A stretch of 59,969 nt of DNA from Planctomycetota bacterium. GTDB lineage: Bacteria > Planctomycetota > GCA-002687715 > DRQF01. Below are positions 17,298-26,535 of this stretch, one piece after another (the first letter of the stretch is position 1; every line of letters starts with the position of its first letter). The stretch is taken from contig DRQF01000198.1 of the NCBI GenBank assembly GCA_011369445.1, forward strand, positions 1-59,969, given 5' to 3'. The translations under genes and the position numbers were made by a program. Under the pieces are notes generated by a model. That model was given only the letters and a program-made list of their open reading frames with translations, was not told the DNA's origin and made no database searches.

Positions 17298-17396
17298 GGA
17301 GGCACCTCCAAACTTGCATTCTACCGTATCGACCGTGTGTAGGAACGGACGGCCATCCGTGCAGTGACAAGAAAATTCGGGCGCCGAGGTGGGTGG

Positions 17397-18314
17397 TCAG
17401 TTGGAGTCCAGACCCCAGATATAGAAGGGCGCCTCAGCCAACCACCGCGTGAGATCGGAAGACCCGCAGGGCCGCACGAGGGCCAGGGGACGGCGGACTT
17501 CCGGTGCGCGGACCTCCGCAAAGGCTCGCCGATAAGCCAGGTCCCAGGCCGGTCCCAGGATATCCAAGCGCTCCGCCATCCCCTCCCGGAAGACCCAGGC
17601 GAGCATGGCGCGGACGGTCTCGACCGGGCCACCCCACTCGGCGATGGTCCCCGGAAAATCGAGCCCCTTGCCGACCACGAGGTAGGCCTCCGGCAGGCCC
17701 TCGACGGGCGCCACGAGCCCCACCGATCCAGGCAGGGAGAAGAGCATCCTTGCCTCGCCGAAGGAGCGCCTCACCCACAGGGGGTCTTTACGACGGATCT
17801 CGAGAAGTCTAAGCACATCCTCCGGCCTCACCTCACGAGCCGCGGTCGCACCTACCCCTTCCAGGACGTCCCGAGACACCCGAAAGCACCGCTCCTCTCC
17901 CGCGGGTGTGAATCCGAATCGCGCGTAGAACTCGGGTTTGTCCGTCCAAAGAATGACGCCGTCGAGGCCCTCTTCGTCCGCGTGCTCCAGCAAGGCCTCG
18001 ACGATCCGACGACCCAACCCGCGCCCGCGCTCTTCCGGAGCGACACAGACGGCGCCGACGTTCCCCAAACGCAGTCGAATCGTTCCCGCGGCGTCGACGA
18101 TCTCGTGAACGAGGTAGGCTCCGTGGGCGACGAGACGCCGCCCATCTCGCACGACGAGACGCGTCGAGCGTGAGCACGGGCCAACGAGTAGAGGAAAGTC
18201 TTCCGCCATCGACATCCCGCCACCGGGACGCATGGCTCGATCGATGAGCAGACCGGCCGCCCCGTACTCTTCCTCGCGCAGCGCATCGACCGTGAGGGAC
18301 AAGGCGGCGGTCAC
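17397..18314 (-). CDS. GNAT-family N-acetyltransferase
   Basis: A 305-residue acetyltransferase with a GTG start after AAGGGAA. The acetyl-CoA-binding motif A is clear: VGAVCVAPEERGRGLGRRIV (V-x-P-x-x-R-G-x-G), followed by the motif B region DGVILWTDKPEFYARFGF. The C-terminal half (about 150 residues) is a second domain of Eis-like proportions, ending in a Trp-rich WLAEAPFYIWGL. The acceptor is unknown. It is the last gene of the right flagellar cluster, 19 bases after flgL, so modification of a flagellar protein is possible but unproven. Confidence 0.82.
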   Translation of the reverse strand: MTAALSLTVDALREEEYGAAGLLIDRAMRPGGGMSMAEDFPLLVGPCSRSTRLVVRDGRRLVAHGAYLVHEIVDAAGTIRLRLGNVGAVCVAPEERGRGLGRRIVEALLEHADEEGLDGVILWTDKPEFYARFGFTPAGEERCFRVSRDVLEGVGATAAREVRPEDVLRLLEIRRKDPLWVRRSFGEARMLFSLPGSVGLVAPVEGLPEAYLVVGKGLDFPGTIAEWGGPVETVRAMLAWVFREGMAERLDILGPAWDLAYRRAFAEVRAPEVRRPLALVRPCGSSDLTRWLAEAPFYIWGLDSN

Positions 18315-18333
18315 GACAATGGTTCCCTTTCGA

Positions 18334-19773
18334 TCAGAGGAAGTTCAAAAGGCTCAACTGGTTCACTCTCGAAGTGATCAGCAGGGCGCTCTGGTAGGCG
18401 GTCTCGTTCTGTTGTAACTCCGTGGTGGCCTCGGCGAGGTCCACGTCCTCCGTCTTGGAGATGATCTCGCGCAGACGGATGTCGAGGTCCTGCAGGCGTT
18501 GTTCCCCGGCCTGGAGACGCGACGAGAACCCGCCCAGTGTCCCCAGTTTTTCCAAAAGCTGATCGTGCCCTTGGTCCAACTGGGCCAAGAAACCATTGAC
18601 TCGCTCGATGTCCTCGTCCAACGACCTCCCTCCTTGGCCGGCGTCCTTCAGGCCGTCCCGGATGGCGATGAGGGAGTCGAAGAGAGTGAAGGCTCCGAAG
18701 GTCACATCTTCGACACCCGTCGTCGTAACGCCCGTGCTGTCGACGTTGAGTACCGCTCCGGAGAACGAATCCACGACCTGCTGACTCGTGGCCGTGAAGT
18801 CGACCGGGGTCGTCGTCGCACCACCGTCCAGCGAATACGTCGCATCCGAGGTGACCGACACCACGCCGATGAAACCCGGCGTGACGGCGGTCGTGTCGAT
18901 ATGCAACGTCTCTCCATTGGCGCCCGTCACGGTGAGATCGGTCTGCGGATTGGCGAAGGCCACGGGAGTGCCTCCGTTCAAAGTGATCGTCCCCGTCGTT
19001 CCGGAGGCATCGACCGACAATCCCAAACTGAGGTTTCCCAAGGCGGTGTCGTTCGCCGCGGACAGTCCGGGCTGGAGCCCGCCCCCCGCATACGTCGTCT
19101 GACCATGGGCGACGATCAGTCTGTCCACTCCCGTTCCGCTGTCGGTTCCCGTGCCAGGTTGAACTCCCGTGGCCCCGTCTATCGTCGTCGCGCCCCGCTG
19201 CGACGCCGAGAACACCTTTGAGCCCGGAACGTTGAAGGCGGCCGTGACTCCCGGACCGATCTCGGCGGTCAGCGTGTCGTCGTTGCCTTGGTAGACGACC
19301 CTTTGCTGGCCTGAGGGATCAGTGAGCAGGGAAAACGGCTGTACGTCGCTCGCCGTGCCGCCGAACAGATACCTCTCCCCGATACGCGAGTTCGCGAGAG
19401 CCAGGATATCCTGGAGGATCCCGTCGATTTCGTTGGCAATCGTCCTTCGGTCGGCGGTCGAGAGCGTGCCGTTCAGTCCCTGGACCACGCGCTCTCGCAC
19501 GTCCGCGACCCGGGCGGAGAGCGCCTGGAGATTCGATGCGGCGCTCTCGACAAAGGTTTGCCCCTCCGAAGTGTTGGCCGAGAAGCGATCGAGTTCCTTG
19601 GCTCTCTGCTTGAAGAACAGGAGTCGCGAAATCGCCGATGGATCGTCCGAGGGCCTTTGAATTCGCCTGCCGGACGCCAAAGCCTGCTGACTCTTGAACA
19701 CTCTCGCGAAGGAACGCTGCACATTGAACTGCGCTGCCCTCGCGCTCAGAGCTTGAGTGACTCGGAATCCCAT
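18334..19773 (-). CDS. flgL: Flagellar hook-filament junction protein FlgL
   Basis: A 479-residue flagellin-like junction protein (HAP3). The N-terminal D0/D1 part reads QFNVQRSFARVFKSQQALASG then RRIQRPSDDPSAIS, and GERYLFGGTASDVQPF is the typical FlgL/flagellin turn. The C-terminal helix (LAEATTELQQNETAYQSALLI) closes the protein. It is about 150 residues longer than enteric FlgL; the extra, Thr/Gly/Val-rich segment (~residues 190-370) forms an enlarged outer domain. It lies 14 bases after flgK. Confidence 0.95.
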   Translation of the reverse strand: MGFRVTQALSARAAQFNVQRSFARVFKSQQALASGRRIQRPSDDPSAISRLLFFKQRAKELDRFSANTSEGQTFVESAASNLQALSARVADVRERVVQGLNGTLSTADRRTIANEIDGILQDILALANSRIGERYLFGGTASDVQPFSLLTDPSGQQRVVYQGNDDTLTAEIGPGVTAAFNVPGSKVFSASQRGATTIDGATGVQPGTGTDSGTGVDRLIVAHGQTTYAGGGLQPGLSAANDTALGNLSLGLSVDASGTTGTITLNGGTPVAFANPQTDLTVTGANGETLHIDTTAVTPGFIGVVSVTSDATYSLDGGATTTPVDFTATSQQVVDSFSGAVLNVDSTGVTTTGVEDVTFGAFTLFDSLIAIRDGLKDAGQGGRSLDEDIERVNGFLAQLDQGHDQLLEKLGTLGGFSSRLQAGEQRLQDLDIRLREIISKTEDVDLAEATTELQQNETAYQSALLITSRVNQLSLLNFL

Positions 19774-19787
19774 GGTGACCCCCTTTT

Positions 19788-22115
19788 TCAGATGCTCAGA
19801 AGAGTCTGGTTGACATCGTTGATCGCCTGCACGAATCTCGCGGCAGCCGAATACGCCTGCTCGAAGCGCTGAAGGTTGGCGAGTTCCTCGTCGATCGAGA
19901 CTCCCCTTGCCTGCTCTAGCCGACTATTGAGGGCGTCGAAGAGAAGGGTTTCCGTCTGGAAGGTCAGCTCCTCGCGGGACACGTCCGTTCCCAGCTTCGC
20001 CACCATCTCGTTGTAGAACTCCTCGACGCTTCGATTGCCGAGACTTCCCAGCGCACCATCTCTCAGCGAGAGTAGGCGGGAGATGTTCTGATTGTCCGAG
20101 GCAGCGGAGGACAGGCCCTGCGCGAGGAGCGAGGGGTCGTCCTTCAACGATTGGGACACGTCAATGTCGCTCGCTCCGCTTCCGGTGAAGAAGGCGGCCA
20201 ACCCGAACGCCGACAGCACGTTCGCCGAGTCTGAGTCAGCCAGCGCCTTCAGCGAAAACCGATCGCCCGCGGTTTGACTGACGGCCCCGACACCGAAGGA
20301 CACACTGACCCCATCGACCACGTCGATGGGGCTTCCGGGCTCGTAGCCTTGTCCCACGTCCAACGTCGTGATGACCTGGCCGGAGGCGTCGAGGACTTCG
20401 ATAGCCAGACTCGGGGTCACGCCGATGCGGCCATCGGACAGGGGGCGGAATGTGAACTCCTCATCGGTCGTGCCCGAATAGGTACCGCTCACCTTCACCG
20501 CCACGCTTTGACCCGCACCCGTATCCAAGGTGGTGGAAAGCCCGAGCAGTGAGGTGGGGGACCCCGAGACGTCGCTGATCAGCAGCGACGAGGTAGTTCC
20601 CTGTGTATTCGAGGTCACGACGACGTGACCGTCGACGACCTTCGCGGTGCCGCCGACAAGTGTGCCGTTGATCGCCTGCGCGACCTCGGACGCCGTGGCC
20701 TGCGAGATATTCGCGAACTGGGCGCTGTTGAACGTAATCGTCTGAGGCGCCCCGCCATCCACGGCGATCGAGATGGCGTCGCCATTCGCCAGAGCGAATG
20801 GCCCCGTCGCGGAGCCTGTGACTTGTCCCGAAGCGGAGCCGAAGAGATTGCTGTCGTCAGGGTTCTCGTCCAACGTGGGCGCGAAATGGAATCGCTTTCC
20901 GATGGCCGCGGAGACCGACAGCCGCCCCGTTCCGTCCACAGACGCGTTCAGGCCAGAGATGCCGGAAAGTCGATTGACGAGATCGCCCACGGTATCCGAA
21001 GAGACGTCGATATCGAGACTTGTCTGCGTGATGGCCCCTGTCGCGTCATCGATCACGTTCACGAGGAGAGCGCCGTCCTGAACATCGAACGGGAGTCCTG
21101 CGTTGATGATGAGTTCGTCGAGGAAGTCTCCGTTCTGGTTCGTATCTACGAGGGGATTGGACGCCTGCAGACTCTGGTAACCGCCCGTTGAGGGCACACC
21201 CGTCGCATGAATCTCGTTGAATTCCCTGATGAGGGACTGCGCCAGCCGGTCGAGGCCATCCTGACGCTCCTTGACTCCGCTTCCTTCCAGATCGAGGAGT
21301 CCCCTCAACTGCCCGCTCGACACGTCCAGAGGCGCCACGGCGTCCTCCAGGATGACCTCGCTCTTCCCGTCGCTATTTTTTGAGACCGAAAGCGGGATGG
21401 CCCGATTGACGCCGACCAGCAACTGTCCTCCGATGTTGACGCGCACTCGGCCGGCGCCCAGGTCGTTGACCCGGATGTCGACGTACGTCGCCAATTCATC
21501 TAGCAGCCGACTTTGACCATCCAAAAGTTCGGTGGGAGGCGGTCCCAAGCCCTGGGCCGCTGTGAGTCGCTCGTTGATGTCCGCGAGTGCCTGACTGATG
21601 GCGTTGATGCGGTCGGTCGTCGATGCGATCTCGCCATCCACGCCCTGGGAACTGGACGTGAGGTCATGCTGGATGCGGCGAATGCGTTCCGCCAGCGCCG
21701 TTCCGGCCTGGACGACGCCCGACCTGAGCGCGCTCTCGTCCGGTGTCGCAGCCAGACCCGATAGACCGTTGAACAGGTTCCCCAGGAGCGCCGAGACTCC
21801 TCCCTCGCCGGGCTCTCCGAAGATCTGTTCGATCTCCTGGAGATTCTGAAGCCCGACGGATCGGCGGGCGACCTCGTGCTGTTGGATGCGAAGCCGGCTC
21901 AGGAGAAGCTCGTCCGTCACCCGCTCGATCGAGTTGACGCGAACACCGCCTCCGAGTCTGAGACCTCCGGAGAAGGTTCCGCCCACGGTTTCCAGAAGCA
22001 CGCGCTCTCGCGAGTATCCCGGAGTGGAGGCGTTGGCCAGGTTCTGACCAATGGTGTTGATCGCGGTACGGGCCGCTATGAGGGCTGAGAGGCCTGTGTC
22101 GAATCCGATGGGCAT
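19788..22115 (-). CDS. flgK: Flagellar hook-filament junction protein FlgK
   Basis: A 775-residue HAP1. The ATG at 22115 (MPIGFDTGLSALIAART) is chosen; the 17 residues before it overlap flgN and are not conserved. The N-terminus has the axial signature GQNLANASTPGYSRERV and the FlgK features LRIQQHEVARRSVGLQNLQ and GEGGVSALLGNLFNGL. The C-terminus (LANLQRFEQAYSAAARFVQAI, then NQTLLSI) is typical. It is over 200 residues longer than enteric FlgK. The middle contains a repeat-like module, DGGAPQTITFNSAQ to SDVSGSPTSLLGL, that is also found in FlgE of this cluster. Confidence 0.95.
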   Translation of the reverse strand: MPIGFDTGLSALIAARTAINTIGQNLANASTPGYSRERVLLETVGGTFSGGLRLGGGVRVNSIERVTDELLLSRLRIQQHEVARRSVGLQNLQEIEQIFGEPGEGGVSALLGNLFNGLSGLAATPDESALRSGVVQAGTALAERIRRIQHDLTSSSQGVDGEIASTTDRINAISQALADINERLTAAQGLGPPPTELLDGQSRLLDELATYVDIRVNDLGAGRVRVNIGGQLLVGVNRAIPLSVSKNSDGKSEVILEDAVAPLDVSSGQLRGLLDLEGSGVKERQDGLDRLAQSLIREFNEIHATGVPSTGGYQSLQASNPLVDTNQNGDFLDELIINAGLPFDVQDGALLVNVIDDATGAITQTSLDIDVSSDTVGDLVNRLSGISGLNASVDGTGRLSVSAAIGKRFHFAPTLDENPDDSNLFGSASGQVTGSATGPFALANGDAISIAVDGGAPQTITFNSAQFANISQATASEVAQAINGTLVGGTAKVVDGHVVVTSNTQGTTSSLLISDVSGSPTSLLGLSTTLDTGAGQSVAVKVSGTYSGTTDEEFTFRPLSDGRIGVTPSLAIEVLDASGQVITTLDVGQGYEPGSPIDVVDGVSVSFGVGAVSQTAGDRFSLKALADSDSANVLSAFGLAAFFTGSGASDIDVSQSLKDDPSLLAQGLSSAASDNQNISRLLSLRDGALGSLGNRSVEEFYNEMVAKLGTDVSREELTFQTETLLFDALNSRLEQARGVSIDEELANLQRFEQAYSAAARFVQAINDVNQTLLSI

Positions 22116-22116
22116 G

Positions 22117-22629
22117 TCAGAGACTCCTATCGAGCGACGCCTCGGCCGCGCGGCGCATCTCACCATCGGCGCCGTAGGTCGTCATCGATTCTCCAAGACA
22201 GAGGATCGCATTGAGGAGTTCTCGGTCGAAGGACATGGCCTGCCGCGCCAGCATGCCGGTCTTGTTCGCGGCACGTCTGAGATCCTTGGCCGCGCTCCTC
22301 GCTTCCCCGAGAAGCTCCCGTAACCCCGCTTGCTCCGAACGGGGGAGGGCGGCGATGACGCTATCCACCCCATCCCGGCGAAAGGAACGCCCCGTCACTC
22401 TTTCCAGGTGAGAGAAGATCTTTCGACGGTTGCTCTCGAGGGCCTCCATCCCCTTGAGTTTGGGTTCGGCCTCCACGAGACACGCCTCCAGGCCCTCGAT
22501 GTCTTGCTCCACGATGCGCTCAGCGAGAGCGTTCATCACAGAGCCCATCCCATCCTGGATCTTGAGGGCGTCCCTCAGGTAGACCTCGAGGAGCCTCGCA
22601 TCCGATTCCGTGGTTTGCACTCGACTCAT
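22117..22629 (-). CDS. flgN: FlgN-like chaperone for FlgK/FlgL
   Basis: A 170-residue all-helical protein with the size and heptad pattern of FlgN (LLEVYLRDALKIQDGMGSV, then LEACLVEAEPKLKGMEALE, and a final helix MSFDRELLNAILCLGESM, followed by TTYGADG). FlgN holds FlgK and FlgL in the cytoplasm until export. The position directly upstream of flgK and flgL supports this. The start overlaps the flgJ stop by 4 bases. Confidence 0.82.
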   Translation of the reverse strand: MSRVQTTESDARLLEVYLRDALKIQDGMGSVMNALAERIVEQDIEGLEACLVEAEPKLKGMEALESNRRKIFSHLERVTGRSFRRDGVDSVIAALPRSEQAGLRELLGEARSAAKDLRRAANKTGMLARQAMSFDRELLNAILCLGESMTTYGADGEMRRAAEASLDRSL

Positions 22630-22997
22630 TGTTCTTCCTTTCCTTCCGCGGCGGCGACGTCCCCCGAGGACCGACCCTGCCGCCGCTGCATCTCCGAGCG
22701 GACGACCATTTCGGCGATCCCGATCCCACCCCGTTGAGAGAGTTGTTCACCCATCATCTGATCGAATAGGCCTCCATAGATGCCTCCGTCGTCGGAGCCA
22801 AAGAGCCCTTCCTCGGTCATTCCCTCGCGCAGCTTGCTCACGAGCATGGAGACGAAGACGCCTTCCAGCCCCCTGGCGGCGCGTTCGAGCTCCTCATCCG
22901 AGAGCTCTTCAGTTCTCTTCCGCCCGAGGGCGTTCACATCGACCGTCGATGACGGCACGGGCAGAGGCGACTCGGGCAACCCAAGGGACTCGATCAT
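22626..22997 (-). CDS. flgJ: Rod-binding protein FlgJ (rod-cap domain only)
   Basis: A 123-residue protein containing only the N-terminal FlgJ rod-binding domain (ERAARGLEGVFVSMLVSKLR, then GIYGGLFDQMMGEQLSQRGG and IGIAEMVV). The muramidase domain of enteric FlgJ is absent, as in many other phyla, so a separate lytic enzyme must open the peptidoglycan. The ATG at 22997 is preferred over the GTG at 23000 because the GGAGGT ribosome site is then 6 bases away. The start overlaps the flgI stop as TGATG. Confidence 0.92.
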   Translation of the reverse strand: MIESLGLPESPLPVPSSTVDVNALGRKRTEELSDEELERAARGLEGVFVSMLVSKLREGMTEEGLFGSDDGGIYGGLFDQMMGEQLSQRGGIGIAEMVVRSEMQRRQGRSSGDVAAAEGKEEQ

Positions 22998-24082
22998 CAC
23001 CGCACCTCCAGATCGGCATGCAGCGCGCCGGCGGCCTTGATTCCCTGCAGGATTGCGATGAGCTGCCGTGGCGACGCTCCCAGGGCATTCAAAGACGCCG
23101 CCAGCTGGGCCACACTCTCGCCGCCCTTGACGACCTGAAGCCCCGACTTCTCCTCCTCGATGCTGACACGCGATCTCGGAACCGCCGCGATCGATGGCCC
23201 CTGCGTAAATGAATTCGCAACGACCGGCTGGGGCGCCTCCTCGACGGTCACACTCAGATCGCCCTGGGCGACCGCCACCTTCGATATTCTCACGTTCGCC
23301 CCGGCCACGATGAAACCCGACTTCTCATCGATGACGATCTTCGAGACCGTGTGAACCTCTACGGTGAGATCTTGAATGGAGGCGATGAACTCGGTGACGC
23401 GATCCTTGAGTGCCGCGGGAACCTTGACCTCCACGACCCCCGCGTTGACCGCCCTCGCCGATCCCGGATACTTCCCGTTGACGACCTTCTCGATATTGTA
23501 AGCCGTGGTCCAGTCCTGGTTCTTGAGGTTGAGGGTCACGACGTCCCTCAGATCGGTGATTCGCATCGGGATCGCCTTCTCGACGAGTGCACCGTTGGGA
23601 ATGTTCGCCACGGTCGGATGATTGATCGTCACGGACGAACCCGACTGCCCTTGCGCCGAGACGCCGTTGACCACGACAGGGCCCTCGGCAATCGCATAGA
23701 CGGTTTCGGCATCGAACCCCGCCAGTCGAGTGTCCAGCAGAGTCCCGCCACGAAGGCTCTTGGCGTCGAGCATGGAAGAGACCGTCACGTCTATCCGACT
23801 CCCGGGCCGGCGAAACGGATCGATCCGCGCCGTCACCATGACCACGGCGGCGTTGGAAGCATCGAGGTCGGATTCCAGTGCATTCACACCGCTCCGCTTC
23901 AACACGTTGGCGATCATGCGGCGAGCGAGTTTCGACTTGTCACCCTCGCCATTCAGTCCGACGACGAGACCCACTCCGCGAATGATGTTGTCACGAACAC
24001 CCTCAATCCCGGTGAGCTCACCGATGCGAGCCTGCGAGAAAAGTGATGTCGAAAGTGCGATGAGAATGAGGAAGCTGCGCAC
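22997..24082 (-). CDS. flgI: Flagellar P-ring protein FlgI
   Basis: A 361-residue periplasmic ring protein. The GTG at 24082 is chosen because GAGGAGA precedes it and it opens a proper signal peptide (RSFLILIALSTSLFSQA); the longer reading to 24133 would run into flgH. The mature protein starts ARIGELTGIEGVRDN and continues IRGVGLVVGLNGEGD, LARRMIANVLKR and IDVTVSSMLDAKSLRGGTLL, all FlgI signatures. FlgI assembles around the rod with help from FlgA, encoded two genes upstream. Confidence 0.96.
   Translation of the reverse strand: MRSFLILIALSTSLFSQARIGELTGIEGVRDNIIRGVGLVVGLNGEGDKSKLARRMIANVLKRSGVNALESDLDASNAAVVMVTARIDPFRRPGSRIDVTVSSMLDAKSLRGGTLLDTRLAGFDAETVYAIAEGPVVVNGVSAQGQSGSSVTINHPTVANIPNGALVEKAIPMRITDLRDVVTLNLKNQDWTTAYNIEKVVNGKYPGSARAVNAGVVEVKVPAALKDRVTEFIASIQDLTVEVHTVSKIVIDEKSGFIVAGANVRISKVAVAQGDLSVTVEEAPQPVVANSFTQGPSIAAVPRSRVSIEEEKSGLQVVKGGESVAQLAASLNALGASPRQLIAILQGIKAAGALHADLEVR
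23004..23009 (-). promoter_or_regulatory. Strong Shine-Dalgarno site of flgJ
   Basis: GGAGGT lies 6 bases before the ATG at 22997 but only 3 before the GTG at 23000, so it decides the flgJ start. It is inside the 3' end of flgI. Confidence 0.7.
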
Positions 24083-24093
24083 GTGATCTCTCC

Positions 24094-24687
24094 TCAGAAG
24101 GGCCACACGATGTCGAGAAGACGCGAGAACCAACCGCGGTTCGTCGCCTGATTGAGGAAACCCTCGCCTTCATAGGCGATGGAGGCATTCGCGATCTGCG
24201 AGGAGAGGACGGTATTGCCCGAGGTCACGTCCAAGCTGCGAACGAGTCCTGTCAATCGGATGCTCTTCGTTTCACCGTCCATGATGATGCTCCGTGTCCC
24301 CTCGATGAGCAGATTCCCGTTGGGCAGGCGGTCGATCACAACGACGCTCATCGTCGTGCGGAAACTGTTGTCCTTGTCATAGGTACCTTTCCCGTCGAAC
24401 TTGCGGGTCGACGAGCCCTTCGCCGCCGGGAGAGGTTCGAAGAGATTCGGAAGAATGTCGAAGTTCTCGAGAACCGCATCCAGCGAGGATTCCTTCTCGA
24501 GCTTCGAGATCTCATTGTTCTTGACGATCTGGTTCTCGTCGATGACGACAGTCAGGATGTCGCCCACGTTGCGGGCGATCGTGTCGGTGAAGAGCGACGG
24601 CATCGGGCGATCGGGATTCCAGAGCGACTGGCCGGCTGCCGAAACACAAAAGACGAGACCCGCGATGGTGATGATGAACGGCTTCAT
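24094..24687 (-). CDS. flgH: Flagellar L-ring protein FlgH
   Basis: A 197-residue outer-membrane ring protein. It has a signal peptide (IITIAGLVFCVSAAGQ). Cys14 is not in a good lipobox because Phe precedes it, so cleavage after SAAG seems as likely as lipidation, unlike enteric FlgH. FlgH motifs are SLFTDTIARNVGDILTVVID, FDGKGTYDKDNSFRT and NGNLLIEGTRSIIMDGE. The start overlaps the flgA stop by 4 bases. Its presence with FlgI implies a Gram-negative-type envelope. Confidence 0.95.
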   Translation of the reverse strand: MKPFIITIAGLVFCVSAAGQSLWNPDRPMPSLFTDTIARNVGDILTVVIDENQIVKNNEISKLEKESSLDAVLENFDILPNLFEPLPAAKGSSTRKFDGKGTYDKDNSFRTTMSVVVIDRLPNGNLLIEGTRSIIMDGETKSIRLTGLVRSLDVTSGNTVLSSQIANASIAYEGEGFLNQATNRGWFSRLLDIVWPF

Positions 24688-25718
24688 GGCGCCGACCCTC
24701 CTTGCTGTGCGACCGCCACCTCGACGATGCGGGGGCTGACGACGATTCCGTACACGGTCTTCTTGGACCCCATGTTGATGAGCGCGATACGCTGCCCGAG
24801 GGCTCCGTCCTGAGACGCCTGGCAGACGGCTTGCGCAACGAGTCCGCCGACGCGAACGCGAGCCGTCACGATGTCCCCCTTGCGAATCGCCGGGAGACCC
24901 TCGATGCTCCGCTCCGCAAGCAGCATCCCCTTTTCGAGATGCCGGAGTGTTTTCCTTCCCACGGCCTCCATGATGTCGTGCAGCAGGCCCCGGTTGTTCC
25001 CGTCCATGACGACGGTCGTAAGCTCCAGATCCTCCGGCGAGAGGACTCTCCCCTTGGCGACCCGCCGAGCCATCCGAACCACCTCGACCGATCTCCGGAC
25101 GATGACCGGAACGACCACCCGCCGCTGCACGACGCCGTCCGCCTTGACGACCAAGGAGAGATCGAGCCGTCCAGCCATCGCTCTATTCCGAGGGTCCTCC
25201 TCGACGTCGAGGGCGAATCGAAATCGGCCGATGGGGGCGTCGAAGGGGTGAAATGCTCCGACGAATCGAACCTCCGCATCCTTGGCTCGCGAGCCGAGGA
25301 CGCCTTCGATGTGCCGGCGAATGGCACGCTCGGCGCGCCGAGCGTCGATGCGAATACGCTTCTGCACGGCCTGAATGCGGTCTGGCCCATCGATCTCGAG
25401 AGCCTTGGCATCGACACCGGCGTCGATGAGTCCCTGCCTGACGAGCTTGTGGTCCACGATGAGAACGCTCGAGTCCGGACCCCAACGTCCCAGCTCGATG
25501 CGAGCAAGGCGCGCTCTCAGGCCGGCGCTGCGTCCCTTCCCGGCGAAGACGTCGATCTTGGCGACGTCGCCGAGGAGAAGGCGATTTCCCCGAAACTCGC
25601 TCGTGGGAGCTCTCAGGGTCACGATGACGCCGGCATCCGTCTGAGCCCTGCCCAGCACGGTCAGGAGGAGTACGGCGGCGAGAGATGTCAGTCTTGGCAA
25701 CACGATTCTTGCTCGCAT
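24684..25718 (-). CDS. flgA: Flagellar P-ring assembly chaperone FlgA
   Basis: A 344-residue exported protein with a signal peptide (LTSLAAVLLLTVLGRAQ). The C-terminal SAF-type domain shows ARRVAKGRVLSPEDLELTTV and KTLRHLEKGMLLAERSIEG, then RKGDIVTARVRVGGLVAQAV, the FlgA signature. It is longer than enteric FlgA (219) because of an extra N-terminal domain beginning VTLRAPTSEFRGNRLLLGDV, also SAF-adjacent in long FlgA proteins. It helps FlgI polymerise into the P ring. Confidence 0.92.
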   Translation of the reverse strand: MRARIVLPRLTSLAAVLLLTVLGRAQTDAGVIVTLRAPTSEFRGNRLLLGDVAKIDVFAGKGRSAGLRARLARIELGRWGPDSSVLIVDHKLVRQGLIDAGVDAKALEIDGPDRIQAVQKRIRIDARRAERAIRRHIEGVLGSRAKDAEVRFVGAFHPFDAPIGRFRFALDVEEDPRNRAMAGRLDLSLVVKADGVVQRRVVVPVIVRRSVEVVRMARRVAKGRVLSPEDLELTTVVMDGNNRGLLHDIMEAVGRKTLRHLEKGMLLAERSIEGLPAIRKGDIVTARVRVGGLVAQAVCQASQDGALGQRIALINMGSKKTVYGIVVSPRIVEVAVAQQGGSAP

Positions 25719-25726
25719 TCGGGGGA

Positions 25727-26491
25727 TTACTGGAGGATCTGATTCACGGTGGTGAGCATCTGATCAGCCGATGAGATGGCCCTGCTGTTCGTCTCATAGG
25801 CGCGCTGCGAGACGATGAGGCTGACGAGCTCGTTCACGACGTCGACGTTCGATCGCTCGAGGAACCCCTGAACGATCGTGCCGTAGCCGTTCTGGCCAGG
25901 TGTCCCCGTCGTGGGTGTTCCCGACGCGGCGGTCTCGCGCAGCAGGTTGCCGCCGGTGGAATCCAGGCCGGCCGGGTTTCGGAAATTGACGAGCTGGAGC
26001 TGTCCCAACTGAGTGGCCGCCTGGTCTCCGACGCGCGCTGAGATCGTACCGTCCGCGGCGATGGCCAAAGTGGCGCCTGCCGGTACGTTGATACTTGGCA
26101 CCAACTTCAAACCCTGGGAGTTGACCACGTCTCCGTTGGAGTCGGCATGGAAGTTTCCGTCTCGCGTGTAGACGGTCCCACCGTTGATGTCCTGGAGCTG
26201 AAAAAAGCCGTTTCCGGTGATGACCAGATCGAGAGCTCGCCCCGTTTCCTCGAGAACTCCCGGGGCAAACACCTTGGTGGTGCTGACGAGTCGCGACCCG
26301 GCGCCGATCTGTAGGGCCGCCGGCTTCTGGGTGCCCGCATCCCCCATATTTGAGTAGAGCAGATCCTCGAAATTGGCTTGAGACTTCTTGAATCCCGTGG
26401 TGTTGACGTTCGCCAGGTTGTTGGCGATCACGTCGATGCGGGTCTGCTGGGCGCGCATGCCCGTCGCCGCCGTAAAGAGTGCTTTGATCAT
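25727..26491 (-). CDS. flgG: Flagellar distal rod protein FlgG
   Basis: A 254-residue distal rod protein, the usual length. The start MIKALFTAATGMRAQQTRID at 26491 follows a GA-rich ribosome site; the longer reading from 26539 begins inside flgF. The signatures NLANVNTTGFKKSQANFEDL, QIGAGSRLVSTTKVFAPG and GNGFFQLQDINGGTVYTRDG, and the C-terminal helix VSLIVSQRAYETNSRAISSA, are all present. It is co-transcribed with flgF (44 bases upstream) and flgA (8 bases downstream). Confidence 0.96.
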   Translation of the reverse strand: MIKALFTAATGMRAQQTRIDVIANNLANVNTTGFKKSQANFEDLLYSNMGDAGTQKPAALQIGAGSRLVSTTKVFAPGVLEETGRALDLVITGNGFFQLQDINGGTVYTRDGNFHADSNGDVVNSQGLKLVPSINVPAGATLAIAADGTISARVGDQAATQLGQLQLVNFRNPAGLDSTGGNLLRETAASGTPTTGTPGQNGYGTIVQGFLERSNVDVVNELVSLIVSQRAYETNSRAISSADQMLTTVNQILQ

Positions 26492-26535
26492 TCTGTTCTC
26501 TCTTTCTCTCTCGATCGGCTCCCTTGACCGGGGGG

